A DNA stretch of 32,547 nucleotides from Treponema sp. (GTDB taxonomy: Bacteria > Spirochaetota > Spirochaetia > Treponematales > Breznakiellaceae), in assembly GCA_031272575.1 (NCBI GenBank), contig JAISTO010000098.1, positions 1-32,547 on the forward strand, in the 5' to 3' direction. This document shows positions 19,846 to 30,200 of the stretch, in pieces. The notes beneath the pieces are model-generated. The model was given only the letters and a program-made list of their open reading frames with translations. It made no database searches and was not told the origin of the DNA. Made by a program: the position numbers and the translations under genes. Numbering within the stretch: the first letter of the stretch is position 1; every line of letters starts with the position of its first letter.

Positions 19846-21078
19846 CTATTTTGGCGCGCGCGCAAAGGCGTTCACGCCGTCAGTTTCCACCCTCTGCCAT
19901 GCGGGCGCGGGGAGGCTTTCGTTTTCGTCCAGGATGACCAGGCCCCCGCTCTTCAGCAGTTCGCCAAAAGCGCGCAGCACCGCGTCGTGGTGCGCGGGCG
20001 CGAGCGCCGAAAAGAGGCCGCGCGCCACGATCAGGTCGAGCGGGGGCAGGTGGTTCCCGTTTACCACATCGTGGTACTCGAAGACGATTAAGTCCCGGAC
20101 GGCACGGGTAAAATGATAGCCCATTTTGCCCCTCTTGGTAAAGCCCCGGCAGTAGGCCGGCGCCTCGCCCTCCTCGAGGGCGAGGTTCGGGGCCCGCGAG
20201 ATCGCCAGCAGGTCGCTGTCGTTGGCCCAGACCTTGATCCGCGCCTTCGGGTAGCGCTCGCGGAGAACGCAGGCCAGCGAGTAAGTCCCGCGGCCGTCTC
20301 CGCAGCCGATGTCCCAGGCCTGCACACTCTTCGAGGGCAGGTCAGGCAGCAGGGCCTTCACCGCCGCGGCGTAGTCAGGCGGCCAGAACGCGGACGCGGC
20401 CGCAGATGCGGCTGCGGGCGCAGATGCAGATGCGGCCGCAGATGCGGCCGCAGATGCGGCTGTGGCCGCATTTGCGGGCGGAGTCGGGTCATCATCAATG
20501 GTGATCGGAAAAGCCTCCGGGGAGGGCGCGGGTTCTTCCGCCGCGGCCTCCGCTCTTTCCGCGTCCGCCTTGTGCCGCGGAGAGGGGAGGGGGGGAGGCC
20601 GTTCCCCGGCCGCCTGGCTGAAGATGCGGAGCATATCGAGGATGATATAGAGGCCGCCGTTTTTTTCCACCACGCCGCTGATGTACTTAATGTTGATGTC
20701 CCCGAAGATCGGGTGCGGCGGCTGGACGGCCCCGCTCGCCGCGCCGACCACCTTGTCGATGCGGTCAACAATCGTGCCGTACACCCGGTCCGCTATCCGC
20801 AGTATGAGCATATTTTCGAGACCGCTGGTCACATTATCGACCGGCAGGTGAAAAAATAACCGTAAGTCGATTATTGGAATGATATCCCCCCTCAGATTGT
20901 AGACCCCGCGCACGAACGAGGCTGCGTTGGGCATATAGGTAAACTTGTCCGCCCTGGCGATCTCCTTCACGTGCATAATATCCACGCCGTAATCCTTGCC
21001 GCCGAGCGAGAAGGTGATCATCCTGAAATCGTCGGCCGCGGCTGCCGTGGCCGCCTGCGCGGTTTCGCTCATGCGCAT
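19846..21078 (-). CDS. cheW: CheW coupling domain fused to a CheR-like methyltransferase domain
   Basis: This 410-residue cytoplasmic fusion has a CheW domain at about residues 18-165 (MITFSLGGKDYGVDIMHVKEI, VRGVYNLRGDIIPIIDLR, ISGVVEKNGGLYIILD), which should bridge receptors and CheA. A low-complexity Pro/Ala/Ser linker follows (about 165-235), and then a class I SAM-binding domain with WDIGCGDGRGTYSLA (from about 255), VWANDSDLLAIS and LDLIVARGLFSAL, resembling the catalytic part of CheR without its N-terminal helical domain. Whether it methylates receptors cannot be judged. Start 21078 has GGAGGAGG 4 nt upstream; ATG 21072, overlapping the cheA stop as ATGA, is an alternative. Similar CheW-CheR fusions are known in Treponema chemotaxis operons. 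Confidence 0.9.
   Translation of the reverse strand: MRMSETAQAATAAAADDFRMITFSLGGKDYGVDIMHVKEIARADKFTYMPNAASFVRGVYNLRGDIIPIIDLRLFFHLPVDNVTSGLENMLILRIADRVYGTIVDRIDKVVGAASGAVQPPHPIFGDINIKYISGVVEKNGGLYIILDMLRIFSQAAGERPPPLPSPRHKADAERAEAAAEEPAPSPEAFPITIDDDPTPPANAATAASAAASAAASASAPAAASAAASAFWPPDYAAAVKALLPDLPSKSVQAWDIGCGDGRGTYSLACVLRERYPKARIKVWANDSDLLAISRAPNLALEEGEAPAYCRGFTKRGKMGYHFTRAVRDLIVFEYHDVVNGNHLPPLDLIVARGLFSALAPAHHDAVLRAFGELLKSGGLVILDENESLPAPAWQRVETDGVNAFARAPK
20396..20470. repeat. 12-bp minisatellite coding for the CheW-CheR linker
   Basis: About six units related to GCGGCCGCAGAT run in tandem within the Ala/Ser-rich linker. Because the unit is a multiple of 3, copy-number change would alter linker length without a frameshift. 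Confidence 0.8.
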
Positions 21079-23354
21079 AGTTCCTCCTCCACCTCAAGCG
21101 CCTCTCGCTGCTCCCGCTCCCGGCTGAGCCCCAGATCGAGCAACTGCCCCACATCGAGAATCAGGCTGACTGACCCGTCCCCCAGGATAGAGGCGCCGGC
21201 TATGCCCGGGGTATTCGTGTACTGATCCCGCAGCGGTTTTATCACCACATCCTCCTCGCCGATAAGGCGGTCCACCATGAAGCCCATCTTTTTTTCGGCG
21301 GTCCCGACTATCACAATAAAATGATAGTCCCGCTCCTCCTCGCAGGGGATTCCGAAGAGCCGGCTTATGCGCAGCAGCGAGATCACGTCATTGCGGATGT
21401 TGAAGACCTCGTAGTGGTCGAGCCGGCGGATTTCGTCAGGGCGTACGCGGAGGCTTTCGATGACGCTCGTAATCGGGATGGTGTAGATTTCCGGGCCGAC
21501 CCGCACGAGGAGCCCCTGGATGATCGCCAGGGTAAGGGGCAGTTTGATAGTGAAGGTCGTGCCGCGGCCCTTTTCGGTTTTCACGGTGACCGTCCCGTTC
21601 AGTTTGTCAATCTGACGGCGGACCACATCGAGGCCCACGCCGCGCCCGGAAATGTCGCTCACCGTTTGGGCGGTGGAGAAGCCCGGCTCGAAGATCAGGT
21701 TGATGGCCTCCGCGTCGCTGGGGGCCTTGTTCGCGCGCAGGAGGCCCCGCTCCGCGGCCTTTGCCTTCACCGCCTCGACGTCGATGCCGCGGCCGTCATC
21801 CGCTATCTCGATGACGATCATGCTGCCCTCGTTGCAGGCGCGGAGCGTCAGTTGGCCCTCCTCCGCTTTGCCCGCGGCCCGGCGCGCGTCAGGCGCCTCT
21901 ATGCCGTGGTCACACGAGTTCCGCACCGAGTGCATGATCGGGTCGAGCAGGTCCTCGATAACGGACTTGTCCAGTTCCGTGTCCTCTCCCTCGATGACGA
22001 GGTTGATCTTCTTGTTCAGTGACTTTGACAGGTCCCGCACGACGCGGGGGAAGCGGCTGAAAATCTGGCTGATGGGTACCATGCGTATCCGCATGACCGC
22101 CTCCTGCAGCTCGCCGGTAATGCGCCCCAGGTTCTGGGACGCGGCGCGGAACCTGCCGGCCGTGCTTTTCATGCTCTGCTCGAAGCCGTCGAAGAGCGTG
22201 AAGAGGCTCCCGTAACGCTCGTTCAGTTCCTTGCGGCTATCAGGCGCGGTCCGCGCCGCGGCCAGGTCGTCGAAGAGGGCCTTCATTCTTTCGCGATAGC
22301 CCCCCTCGAGGCCATGCAGGTTTGTCAGCAGAGTGCCTAACTGGTTCGCGATCTGGTTGAAGGCCGCCTTGGTGATGACGGTCTCGGATACGAGGTTGAG
22401 CAGATCGTCGACGCGCTTCGAGTCGACCCGCAGCACGGAGCCTGTCTCCCTGCCGGCAGGGGCCGCGGCAGGGGCCGCTGGGGTATCGGCAGGGGGGGCT
22501 GCCCCGGCCGCGGGGGACGCGGCAGGAGGCAGCGCCGCCGTGGGGGCCCGCGCCGAACCGCCGCTCTCGAGACACGCTATGTCGACAGCGAGGGTCATGC
22601 CGGGAACCGCCGCGCACTTGCGCAGGGCCTCGGGCGCCTCGTTCGACGCGACGAAGTAGTCCACCACCGGGTAGAAGGTATCCCCGTAGAGCGCCTCGAA
22701 ATCGGGCAGGGTCTTGAGCAGCGTGCCCCGGCCCCTGAGCGCCGCGTAGACCTGTATGCCCCCCACCGTGTTCATCAGGCTCGTTTCGTCAAAGGTGACG
22801 GTGAGGCGATAGACCGGCAGCCCGGCGGCCGCCTCTTGCAGGTCGAGCAGGTCTTCCTCGCTGAGCGGCGCTCCTGCCGGGGGCGCCCCCGCTTGCGGCG
22901 CCGGGGCCTGGGGCGCGGGGGCCGGCGCTGCGGGCTTCGGCGCGGGCACGGGCGCGGGCGCGGGCAGCAGCGCGCGGAGGCGCTCTTCTATGGCGGCGGT
23001 ATCCTCTTCGTACACCGCGCCCCTCCCGCGGCATTCGAGCATGGCCTTCACCACATCGATGGCGGCAAGGAGCGTATCGACCGCGTTTTCGTCAACATTA
23101 ATGGTGTCTGAGCGGATTGCATCGAGCACGTCTTCCATAAGGTGGGTAAAATGCGAAAGTTCCCTCATCTCGACCGTGGCCGCCCCCCCCTTAAGGGTAT
23201 GCGCAGCCCGAAATATTTCATCTACCGCGTCACGATGGTCAACTTCCTGTTCCAACACGAGGACGTTCTGCTCGAGCGTGTCCACCTGCATCCGCGCCTC
23301 GCTGAAAAAGTCCCTGAGCAGTTCCTCGTTATTGGGGTCTAAATAATCACTCAT
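21069..23354 (-). CDS. cheA: Chemotaxis histidine kinase CheA
   Basis: This 761-residue cytoplasmic kinase autophosphorylates and passes phosphate to CheY/CheB. The N-terminal HPt domain carries the phosphorylated H52 (RAAHTLKGG). After a Pro/Ala linker comes a second small domain (about 180-265, LPVYRLTVTFDETSL), another low-complexity linker, the dimerisation domain (SVLRVDSKRVDDLLNLVSE), the ATP-binding lobe with N box HSVRNSCDHGIE (about 475), G1 IADDGRGID and G2 SGRGVGLDV (about 570), and a C-terminal CheW-like regulatory domain. I start at 23354 (MSDYLDPNNEELL) because the upstream codons overlap the promoter. A G8 run sits immediately after the H52 motif codons. The gene overlaps or abuts cheW-cheR, forming one operon. 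Confidence 0.96.
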   Translation of the reverse strand: MSDYLDPNNEELLRDFFSEARMQVDTLEQNVLVLEQEVDHRDAVDEIFRAAHTLKGGAATVEMRELSHFTHLMEDVLDAIRSDTINVDENAVDTLLAAIDVVKAMLECRGRGAVYEEDTAAIEERLRALLPAPAPVPAPKPAAPAPAPQAPAPQAGAPPAGAPLSEEDLLDLQEAAAGLPVYRLTVTFDETSLMNTVGGIQVYAALRGRGTLLKTLPDFEALYGDTFYPVVDYFVASNEAPEALRKCAAVPGMTLAVDIACLESGGSARAPTAALPPAASPAAGAAPPADTPAAPAAAPAGRETGSVLRVDSKRVDDLLNLVSETVITKAAFNQIANQLGTLLTNLHGLEGGYRERMKALFDDLAAARTAPDSRKELNERYGSLFTLFDGFEQSMKSTAGRFRAASQNLGRITGELQEAVMRIRMVPISQIFSRFPRVVRDLSKSLNKKINLVIEGEDTELDKSVIEDLLDPIMHSVRNSCDHGIEAPDARRAAGKAEEGQLTLRACNEGSMIVIEIADDGRGIDVEAVKAKAAERGLLRANKAPSDAEAINLIFEPGFSTAQTVSDISGRGVGLDVVRRQIDKLNGTVTVKTEKGRGTTFTIKLPLTLAIIQGLLVRVGPEIYTIPITSVIESLRVRPDEIRRLDHYEVFNIRNDVISLLRISRLFGIPCEEERDYHFIVIVGTAEKKMGFMVDRLIGEEDVVIKPLRDQYTNTPGIAGASILGDGSVSLILDVGQLLDLGLSREREQREALEVEEELCA

Positions 23355-23361
23355 TGCGCAT

Positions 23362-23390
23362 AGTATAGGATATCCGGGGGGAAAATGCAA
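23362..23390 (-). promoter_or_regulatory. Promoter of the che operon, apparently leaderless
   Basis: On the minus strand, TTGCAT (23390-23385) and TATACT (23367-23362) are 17 nt apart. C8 (23398-23391) directly abuts the -35 box. Only 7 nt separate the -10 from ATG 23354, and there is no Shine-Dalgarno. Confidence 0.75.
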
Positions 23391-23408
23391 GGGGGGGGAG
23401 TGACGGCC

Positions 23409-24254
23409 TTAACCTGTTGACGGCGCTTCCCCTATGTGCACGTCCACCTGGGGGAACGCTATGTGCAGGCCCGCCTCTTCGATCCGCTCTTTGATGTTCT
23501 TCGTCTGATCCCAGTAAACTTGCCAGTACACGTCCCCCCTTGCCCAGGCCCGCAGGGCGACGTTCACCGCGCTGTCCCCCAGGGACTGCACGAGTATCTG
23601 CGGGGCCGGGTCTTTGAGGAAGCGCTTCTCGTTTTCCGCGATGTTCCGAAGCACCGCGAAGGCCGCGTCGATTGAGTCCCCATACGAGATGCCCACAATA
23701 AAGTCCATGCGGCGGCGGTTGTTGCGGGTGTAGTTTTTCAGGGGGGCGCCCCACACGCTCGAATTGGGCGCGGACACGTAGACCCCGTCCGGGGTTTCCA
23801 GTATCGTCGTGAAGAGGTTGATCTCCTTAACAGTGCCCCCCACCCCCGCGACCTCGATGTAATCCCCCTTGCGGCAGGAGCGCTGCACGATGATGACGAT
23901 GCCGGCCGCGATGTTCGCGAGGGTGTCCTTGAGGGCGATGCCCACGGCAACGCCCGCCGCGCCGAGTACGGCGATTAAACTGGCCGTGTTTATACCGAAG
24001 AGGTCGAGAATCATGATCGTGCAGATGATCACGGCCGCATAGCCGACCACCCGCTTCAGCATAGAGGCGAGAGTCGCCTCTACCTTCAGTTTAAGTTTCC
24101 CCTCCGAGGCGTGGTTTATGACCTTGCGGAGGACCACCACGAGGACCCGCCCCGCCGCGATGATGAGGCCGGCAAGAAGGAGCCGCCGCAGGAAGAGCAG
24201 CAGGGTAGTGCTGTGGGCAGCCCACAGGCCGGCTATGGTACTGGTAACGTCCAT
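23409..24254 (-). CDS. MscS-family mechanosensitive channel
   Basis: This 281-residue inner-membrane protein is of normal MscS size. It has three hydrophobic segments: TTLLLFLRRLLLAGLIIAAG, VVGYAAVIICTIMILDLFG and the pore helix SLIAVLGAAGVAVGIALKDT with the Gly/Ala packing of TM3. The cytoplasmic beta domain follows (GDYIEVAGVGGTVKEINLFTTILETPDG, then NSSVWGAPLKNYTRN). It should open under membrane tension and release solutes on osmotic downshift. Its ATG shares one base with the TAA stop of the alpha-2-macroglobulin gene, so translation is probably coupled. Its own promoter is not evident. Small-conductance homologues without osmotic roles exist, so the physiological role is an inference. 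Confidence 0.94.
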   Translation of the reverse strand: MDVTSTIAGLWAAHSTTLLLFLRRLLLAGLIIAAGRVLVVVLRKVINHASEGKLKLKVEATLASMLKRVVGYAAVIICTIMILDLFGINTASLIAVLGAAGVAVGIALKDTLANIAAGIVIIVQRSCRKGDYIEVAGVGGTVKEINLFTTILETPDGVYVSAPNSSVWGAPLKNYTRNNRRRMDFIVGISYGDSIDAAFAVLRNIAENEKRFLKDPAPQILVQSLGDSAVNVALRAWARGDVYWQVYWDQTKNIKERIEEAGLHIAFPQVDVHIGEAPSTG

Positions 24255-27200
24255 TACTCTATCCTTATGAGTTCACCGCCGGAGCGCCCGAAGACCTCCG
24301 CCTCGTACATACACTCGGCGGCCGTGGGCGGCACAGGGTACACGCCCGGCATGACGGCGCGGAACCGGAACTCGACCACCTGCCGGCCGGCCTCAAGGTA
24401 ATTCCAGTGATAGCGCACCTCATCATCCATGATGAAACGCTCCGGGCGGCCCCAGTACCACCAACTGGAGGCGCTGCTTTCGCCCTCGCCTCCCTGCGGG
24501 GCCGTCGCGGTGGTAACGAAGGTGGAGTCGACGATCTCGGCGCCGGAGGGCACCGGCGCGCGGAGCGCCACGAAGTGCCGCGTCTTTGTGGTCGAGAGGG
24601 TCACGCGGCGGGTGTAGGTCCTGCCCGCTTTCAGGGCGCTGTCCGTTACCCGCTTGCCGTCCGAGTCGAAGGTCTCGGCAAAGACGGAGAAGCCCTCGTC
24701 CCGCCGCTCCGCGATCTCGCTGGGGATCCCGTAGCGGAAACTGCTCATGTAGTAGAGCCTGCCGGAACCGTCCCGCTCTATGCGGAGGGGGAGCAGCGTG
24801 TCACGCGCCATGCTATCGATGGGGGGCTCCTCGATGTCGAACACCTCGGACACGGGGAGGCCCCCGTAGGAGTCGAAGCGGGATTGCAGCAGGTCCTCGC
24901 CCGCGAGCGCGGCCTTTGCGGTGAAGTTCACCTTCTGCTTCGCTTCGTCATCCGCCACGCGGGCGAACGCCGCTATCGCCCAGAAGGAGGCCGCGGTGGT
25001 CCCCCAATGCCCGTTCCGCTGGGACTCGATGAGCGCGGCCGCGAGGCGGCTTGTCATGTCGTCGTTGGGCGCGAGGGTCTGGTAGAGCATCAGGGCCAGA
25101 GCGTAGCGGTCGGTAGTCCCATCCCAGAAGTAGCCGCGCCGCTCTGCCGTCTCCTGTAGGTCCACCGTGCGGGCGCCCGGACGGATAAAGCGGGCTATTT
25201 CCTTGAACGCCTGACGCGCCAGCGCGGTCTCGCCCGAATCGGCCGCCGCGAGCCCCGCAAACGCATAGCCGCAGATGCCGATACTGTCACCCTTACCGAG
25301 GTACGAGCGTATCTCGTTGGGGATTTTTTCCCCGTTGAGGGAGCGCACCCAGAGCGCATAGCCGTAGAGGAAGGAGTCGCGCTGGTAGGCGTTGAGCGCC
25401 GCCTGGTCGCGGCTGAGGTAGCGGAAGAGCGCGTCCACGCGGAGGCCGGGCGGCAGTTTGCAGCCCTGCGTTTTTGCCAGGTAGACCATGTGCGCCACGC
25501 GGACGGACACGAAGAAGTTTGCCTGCGTCTCCCCCGGCCAGTAGGGGAAGCCCCCCTCCCCCAGTTGGCTCTTGGCGATGAAGGCGAGCTCTTCCGCGAT
25601 CGTGGCCTCGAGGTTGGTGACGCGGCTTTCGAGGCCGAACGCGTCGAGGTGCTTGCCGAACGCGAGGAGGGGCAGGAGGCGGGCGGTGCGCTGCTCGAGG
25701 CAGCCGTAGGGGTAGTCGAGCAGGTAGCCCAGGGCCTCCTTCAGCGAGGCGAGGCGGGAGGCGGACACGGAGACGGAGAGGCTGCCGGAGCCGGGGGGTA
25801 TCATCGCGGGCAGGACAACGCCGTTTTCCACGAAGGCGTTTTCGCCCGTCTTACCGGAGAGGTTCCCTATGGTGGTGACCGTTTCGAAGAGGACGGGACG
25901 GTCTACCTTGAGGGGCTTGACGATACGCTCGTTCACCTTTGCGGAGCGCAGGGTGAAGACGATGTTCGCGTTCCCCATGCCGGTTGCGGCCAGTTTGAAG
26001 GCCGCCTCCACGGTGGCGCCCGCCGGTATGCTGAGCTTCTGTTCCGCGCTGCCGTCCACTTCCAGTACCGAGCCCCAGCCTGACTCGGGGGAGGCCCCCT
26101 CGATGGCGACGGACACCGTGGCCTGGGCCGCCTTTTTTTCAAGGTTGCTTAAGATGAGGGATACCTGGCCCGTGTCCCGCCAGCGGAGTTTCCTCGGCAG
26201 GGCCGCCGTCGCCGTGAGCGGGGCGCTGACGAGCATTTCGCTCTCCTTAAGGCCGAACGTGTTGTCCCCCACCGCCACCGCCGTCAGGCGGTAGGTGGAA
26301 AGCGAGTCGGGCAGCGTGAAACTGACCGTGACCTTGCCGTCGGGCCCGGTGAAAAGGCAGGGCTCGAAGACGGCGGTGGGGCGGAAGTCCTTGCGCTCGT
26401 TGAGTTTGCCCCCCTCGTCGTCCCCGCCCATGAGGTCGTTGAGCGAGTAGGTGACCGGATCGATGAGGAGCGAGCGGCTGTCCGCCCCCCGCACCGCAAG
26501 CGGGAAGCGGCTTGGGTCATAAAAGAAAGCGAGCGGGTCCTGCACGTGGTAGTCGATGAGGTCGACCACCCCCCGGTCCACCGCCATAAACGACAGTTCG
26601 GCGCCGCTCACCGGCTTCCCGGCCTTCGTCACCGTTAAGGTGACATTCGCCTTTTCCGCGGGGCCGTAGACTTCCTTCCCCTGCGTGATGTCAATCTTGT
26701 AGTGACGGGACTCCGCGTCCACATGGAGCGCGGTAAGGCCGAAGAGGCCCTTGGGCTTGTCCAGATCCGGTTCGTCGAGCGTGCCTTTGGGGGGGCCGCT
26801 GCGCAGCGTAAAGGATGACAGGGCTGCGTAGACGACCGGCACCCACTCCTCCTTGATCGGGATGGTGATGACCTGCGAGGAGCCGTCAATCTCGATGATG
26901 CGCTCCTCGAGTATGCCCTCCCGCTCGAGGCTGAGGAGGTACTTCCCCTTTTCCAGGGGGGACTGGACAAGGATTTCCGCCGTGTCGCCGGGGGCGTAGG
27001 AGTCGCGGTCGGGCTGCATGGCGATGCTGTCCTCGTCCCGGGCTGCCCAGCGCGCCCAGCCGCCGCCCGACACGTAAAAGTGGTACGCGGTGAAGACGGC
27101 GCGGCCTTTGTCATCCTTTGCCCGGAGGCGGACCTCCCACTGCCCGCTCTTTTCAGGCGTAAAGGTGAAGGAGGCGGCGGCCCCGCCCCGCGCGGCCGTC

Positions 27201-30200
27201 AGGGTTTTTTCAATGATGACCTCTTCGACCCGCTCCCAGTTCAGATTGACGCGGCCGCCTACCCCCTGCTGTTTGGACTGCTTCCATTCGTAGCGGATAA
27301 TCTGCGCCGACGCGCCGCTAATGACGCCCGTCCAGGGGCTGCCGTCCACCCGCACCGGCGCCCAGGAGAGCGTCGCCTCCTTGTTGGCCGGCAGGAACCA
27401 GGCAGGGCGGCCCGTTCCCGCGCCGCCCGTGCCCCGGTCGAGGCGCGAGGCGAGGTAGAAGGACGCCGGGTGCACCACCACCGAGGCCCGGGCCGCCGCC
27501 TCCTGGCGGGCCGCGTCCTGGGCCGTGGCCTCGACGCGGTAGCGGTAGGCCAGCCCCTCCACGCCGCCCTCCTCCGGCTTCTGCGTCAGGGTGACGGAGC
27601 CGTCCCCGGCGAGGGCGCCTTCAGCCTTGGCGAAGAAACTGCGGGTATCGTTGTACGATTCGGGCCCCATGTGCCAGTGCTCCCAGGCGCCGCCCGGGCT
27701 GTAGAAGAGGGGGTCGCGGCTCCAGTAACTCGTGTACGAGGCCCCCCCCAGGCCCCCGCCCGCAAGGTACGAGGCCTTGAAGACCGCCCGCATCGTGTCG
27801 CCCTGGTACACGGTGCCCTCCGGGAACGCGATCGAGGCCTGGAAGCGGAGCCGCTCGAAGTTCGCCACGGTGAAGGAGAGCGCGGTACCGTTCCGCCGCG
27901 CGTAGCGTCGCCCCCAGGGCGAGGGGTTCTCCGGGACCGGGGACTCGCTCCCGCGGCGGTACCAGAGGGTGTAGGTGCCGGGATCGAGGTCCTCCGGCAG
28001 GGTGAAACTCCCCCAGGAGCCCCCGTTTGCGGACGTTTCCCCCTTGATGACCGCAAGCGGCGTCTCGCTCGAGCGGCCCAGCGCCTCGGCGACGAAATCG
28101 CCCCGATAGGGGGTGTAGACCCCCAGGCTGAGGCGCTGGTCTATGCCCCGGAAACTGACGGTCTCGCCGGGCCGGTAGAGGCTCCGGTCGGTAAAGAGGA
28201 AGGCCGTGCTGCGCGTCTCTTCCACATCGAAGGGGCTTGCCCGGCCGTCCACATCGAAGCGCCAGAGGTTGTGACTGTCGTTGGGAATGAACTCCGCCTG
28301 ATCCCCGCCCGCGGCGGCGCCGCCCCCTTCGAGTGCCCGCACCCGCAGCCCCGATTCGTTGTACGGATTCGGGCTATGAAAGCGTTTTTTGAAGTCCCCG
28401 GGGCTAAAAGTGAAGACCGCGAGGCCCTGCTCGTCGGTGTCCGCCTCGCGGACCAGCGCGCTCCCCTCGAGCAGTTGCACCTTCGCCCCCGCCGCGGGTT
28501 CCCCGGTCGAAAGATGCGTGACCCACACGAGGACCTTGTTGTACCCGTAGCGCACTGTGAGGCCCAGATCCGTCACCTGCACCGTGAGGTTCGAGGAGCC
28601 CTCGTTGACATAATCCCCCCATCCGGATTTGGTTTTGTACGTCCAGCCGAGGGCCGCCGTGCCCTTGCCCCCCGGCCCCAGGACGGGCTTCAAGTCTTCC
28701 ATGAAGTAGCGCGGCTTGTTCCGGGGGAACGACGTGATATCGACCGGCTGTATCTGTTTTTTGTTGATGGTCTCGTAGGGCCCCGCGGCGCTGCTCATGC
28801 CGAAGCCCAGTTCCACCGGATTCTGGGTCCCCCAGACCACCTTCGGCGCATAGGATGACTCTATCATGCGGGCGCCGCTGTTACGCACCTGCACGAAACT
28901 GGGGGCCGAGCCTACCCGCACGCTTTCCACCTGCTCCTTCCCCAGCACTCTCCCCCAGACGTCCTTCACCTGCCCGGAAACTCGCACCGTGTAGGAGCTG
29001 TCGTAGTCGAGCGGCAGATTCCTTATGACCACATGCGAGCCGTCAATGGAAATATCATCTTTTACGAGGAGGCGCTGCCCGTCCACCGAGAAGAGCGCCG
29101 CCTGATTGCTATCCGCAAGCGTATGGGAAAAGCGCAGGGTGATGGGCAGCCCCTCCTGGCCGTAGCGGCTCGCTTCCGCTCCCCGGAAGCTGAAGGGCAG
29201 CAGGGTATGAAAGGTGAAGGAAATATCCGCTTTGGTGCCCAGGTAATCCGGCTCGGAGCGCGCGCCCGCAAGCAGCACGACCTTCACATCCGTGTCCATG
29301 GGGGGCTGCGCTTTCAGGCTGACGAGCACCTTGTGCGTTATGCCGTAGCGCTCCTCATAGTACCGGGACTCCGCCTCTTTCGCAGGCCGGGACACACTGA
29401 AGGCCGCTGCGGCCCCCCCCACATAGACCTTCAGCGATTCCCCTATCTGAGCGACATTCACCGGATACGCGAAGGTGATAGTGACAAAGGCCCCGTCCGC
29501 GGGCTGGACGTTGGTAATGGTGCTGTAATAGCCGTAGGCGGAGGAACCGCGATAGCCCGCGCTCCCGTCCTCGCCGACACTCCAACTGACGACCGAGAGC
29601 CGCTCCGTCTCGAAGGCGAAACTGCGGTTCCCTTCCAGTTCCTTCCCCCCCAGGGACTTGATCGTTTTCGGCACCGTGACCGTGTAGCGCCGCTGGGGCA
29701 GATAACCCCCCTCAGGTTCAAACGCGAGGAGACTCGACCCGTACCAGCGGTAGGTGCCCTTGAGGGGCGGCGTTATTTCGAGGAGCCCCGCATCCTCTTT
29801 CAGAGGAGCGCCCAGTTGCCCAAGCGGTACCACCGGCTGGGTAAAGACGACGAATATTTCCGGATGTTCCATCTCGCGGGCCAGTTCCCCCTTGGGCCCG
29901 AAATCGGCCATCTTGAAGGGCTCATCGCTTTCCCGTATCACCTGCGGCACAGGCGCTTTCGCCTCGCCCCCGGCCGCCGTTTCGCCTTCGACATCTTCCG
30001 CGGCCCCGCTCCCCGGCTCGTAATAGGCGATCTTGTAAGCCTTGTAAGCCTCGGCCCGCCTGCCCGTAACACTGAATGAGGCACCGGTCTCGTCTTCCAT
30101 CCTGATTACCCGCTCCGCCTGCTCCTTCGAGCAGGCAAGGGTAACGGCGCACAGCGCGGCGCACAGCGCTGCGCAGAGCGCTGCGCCTTTTCCGCTTGTT

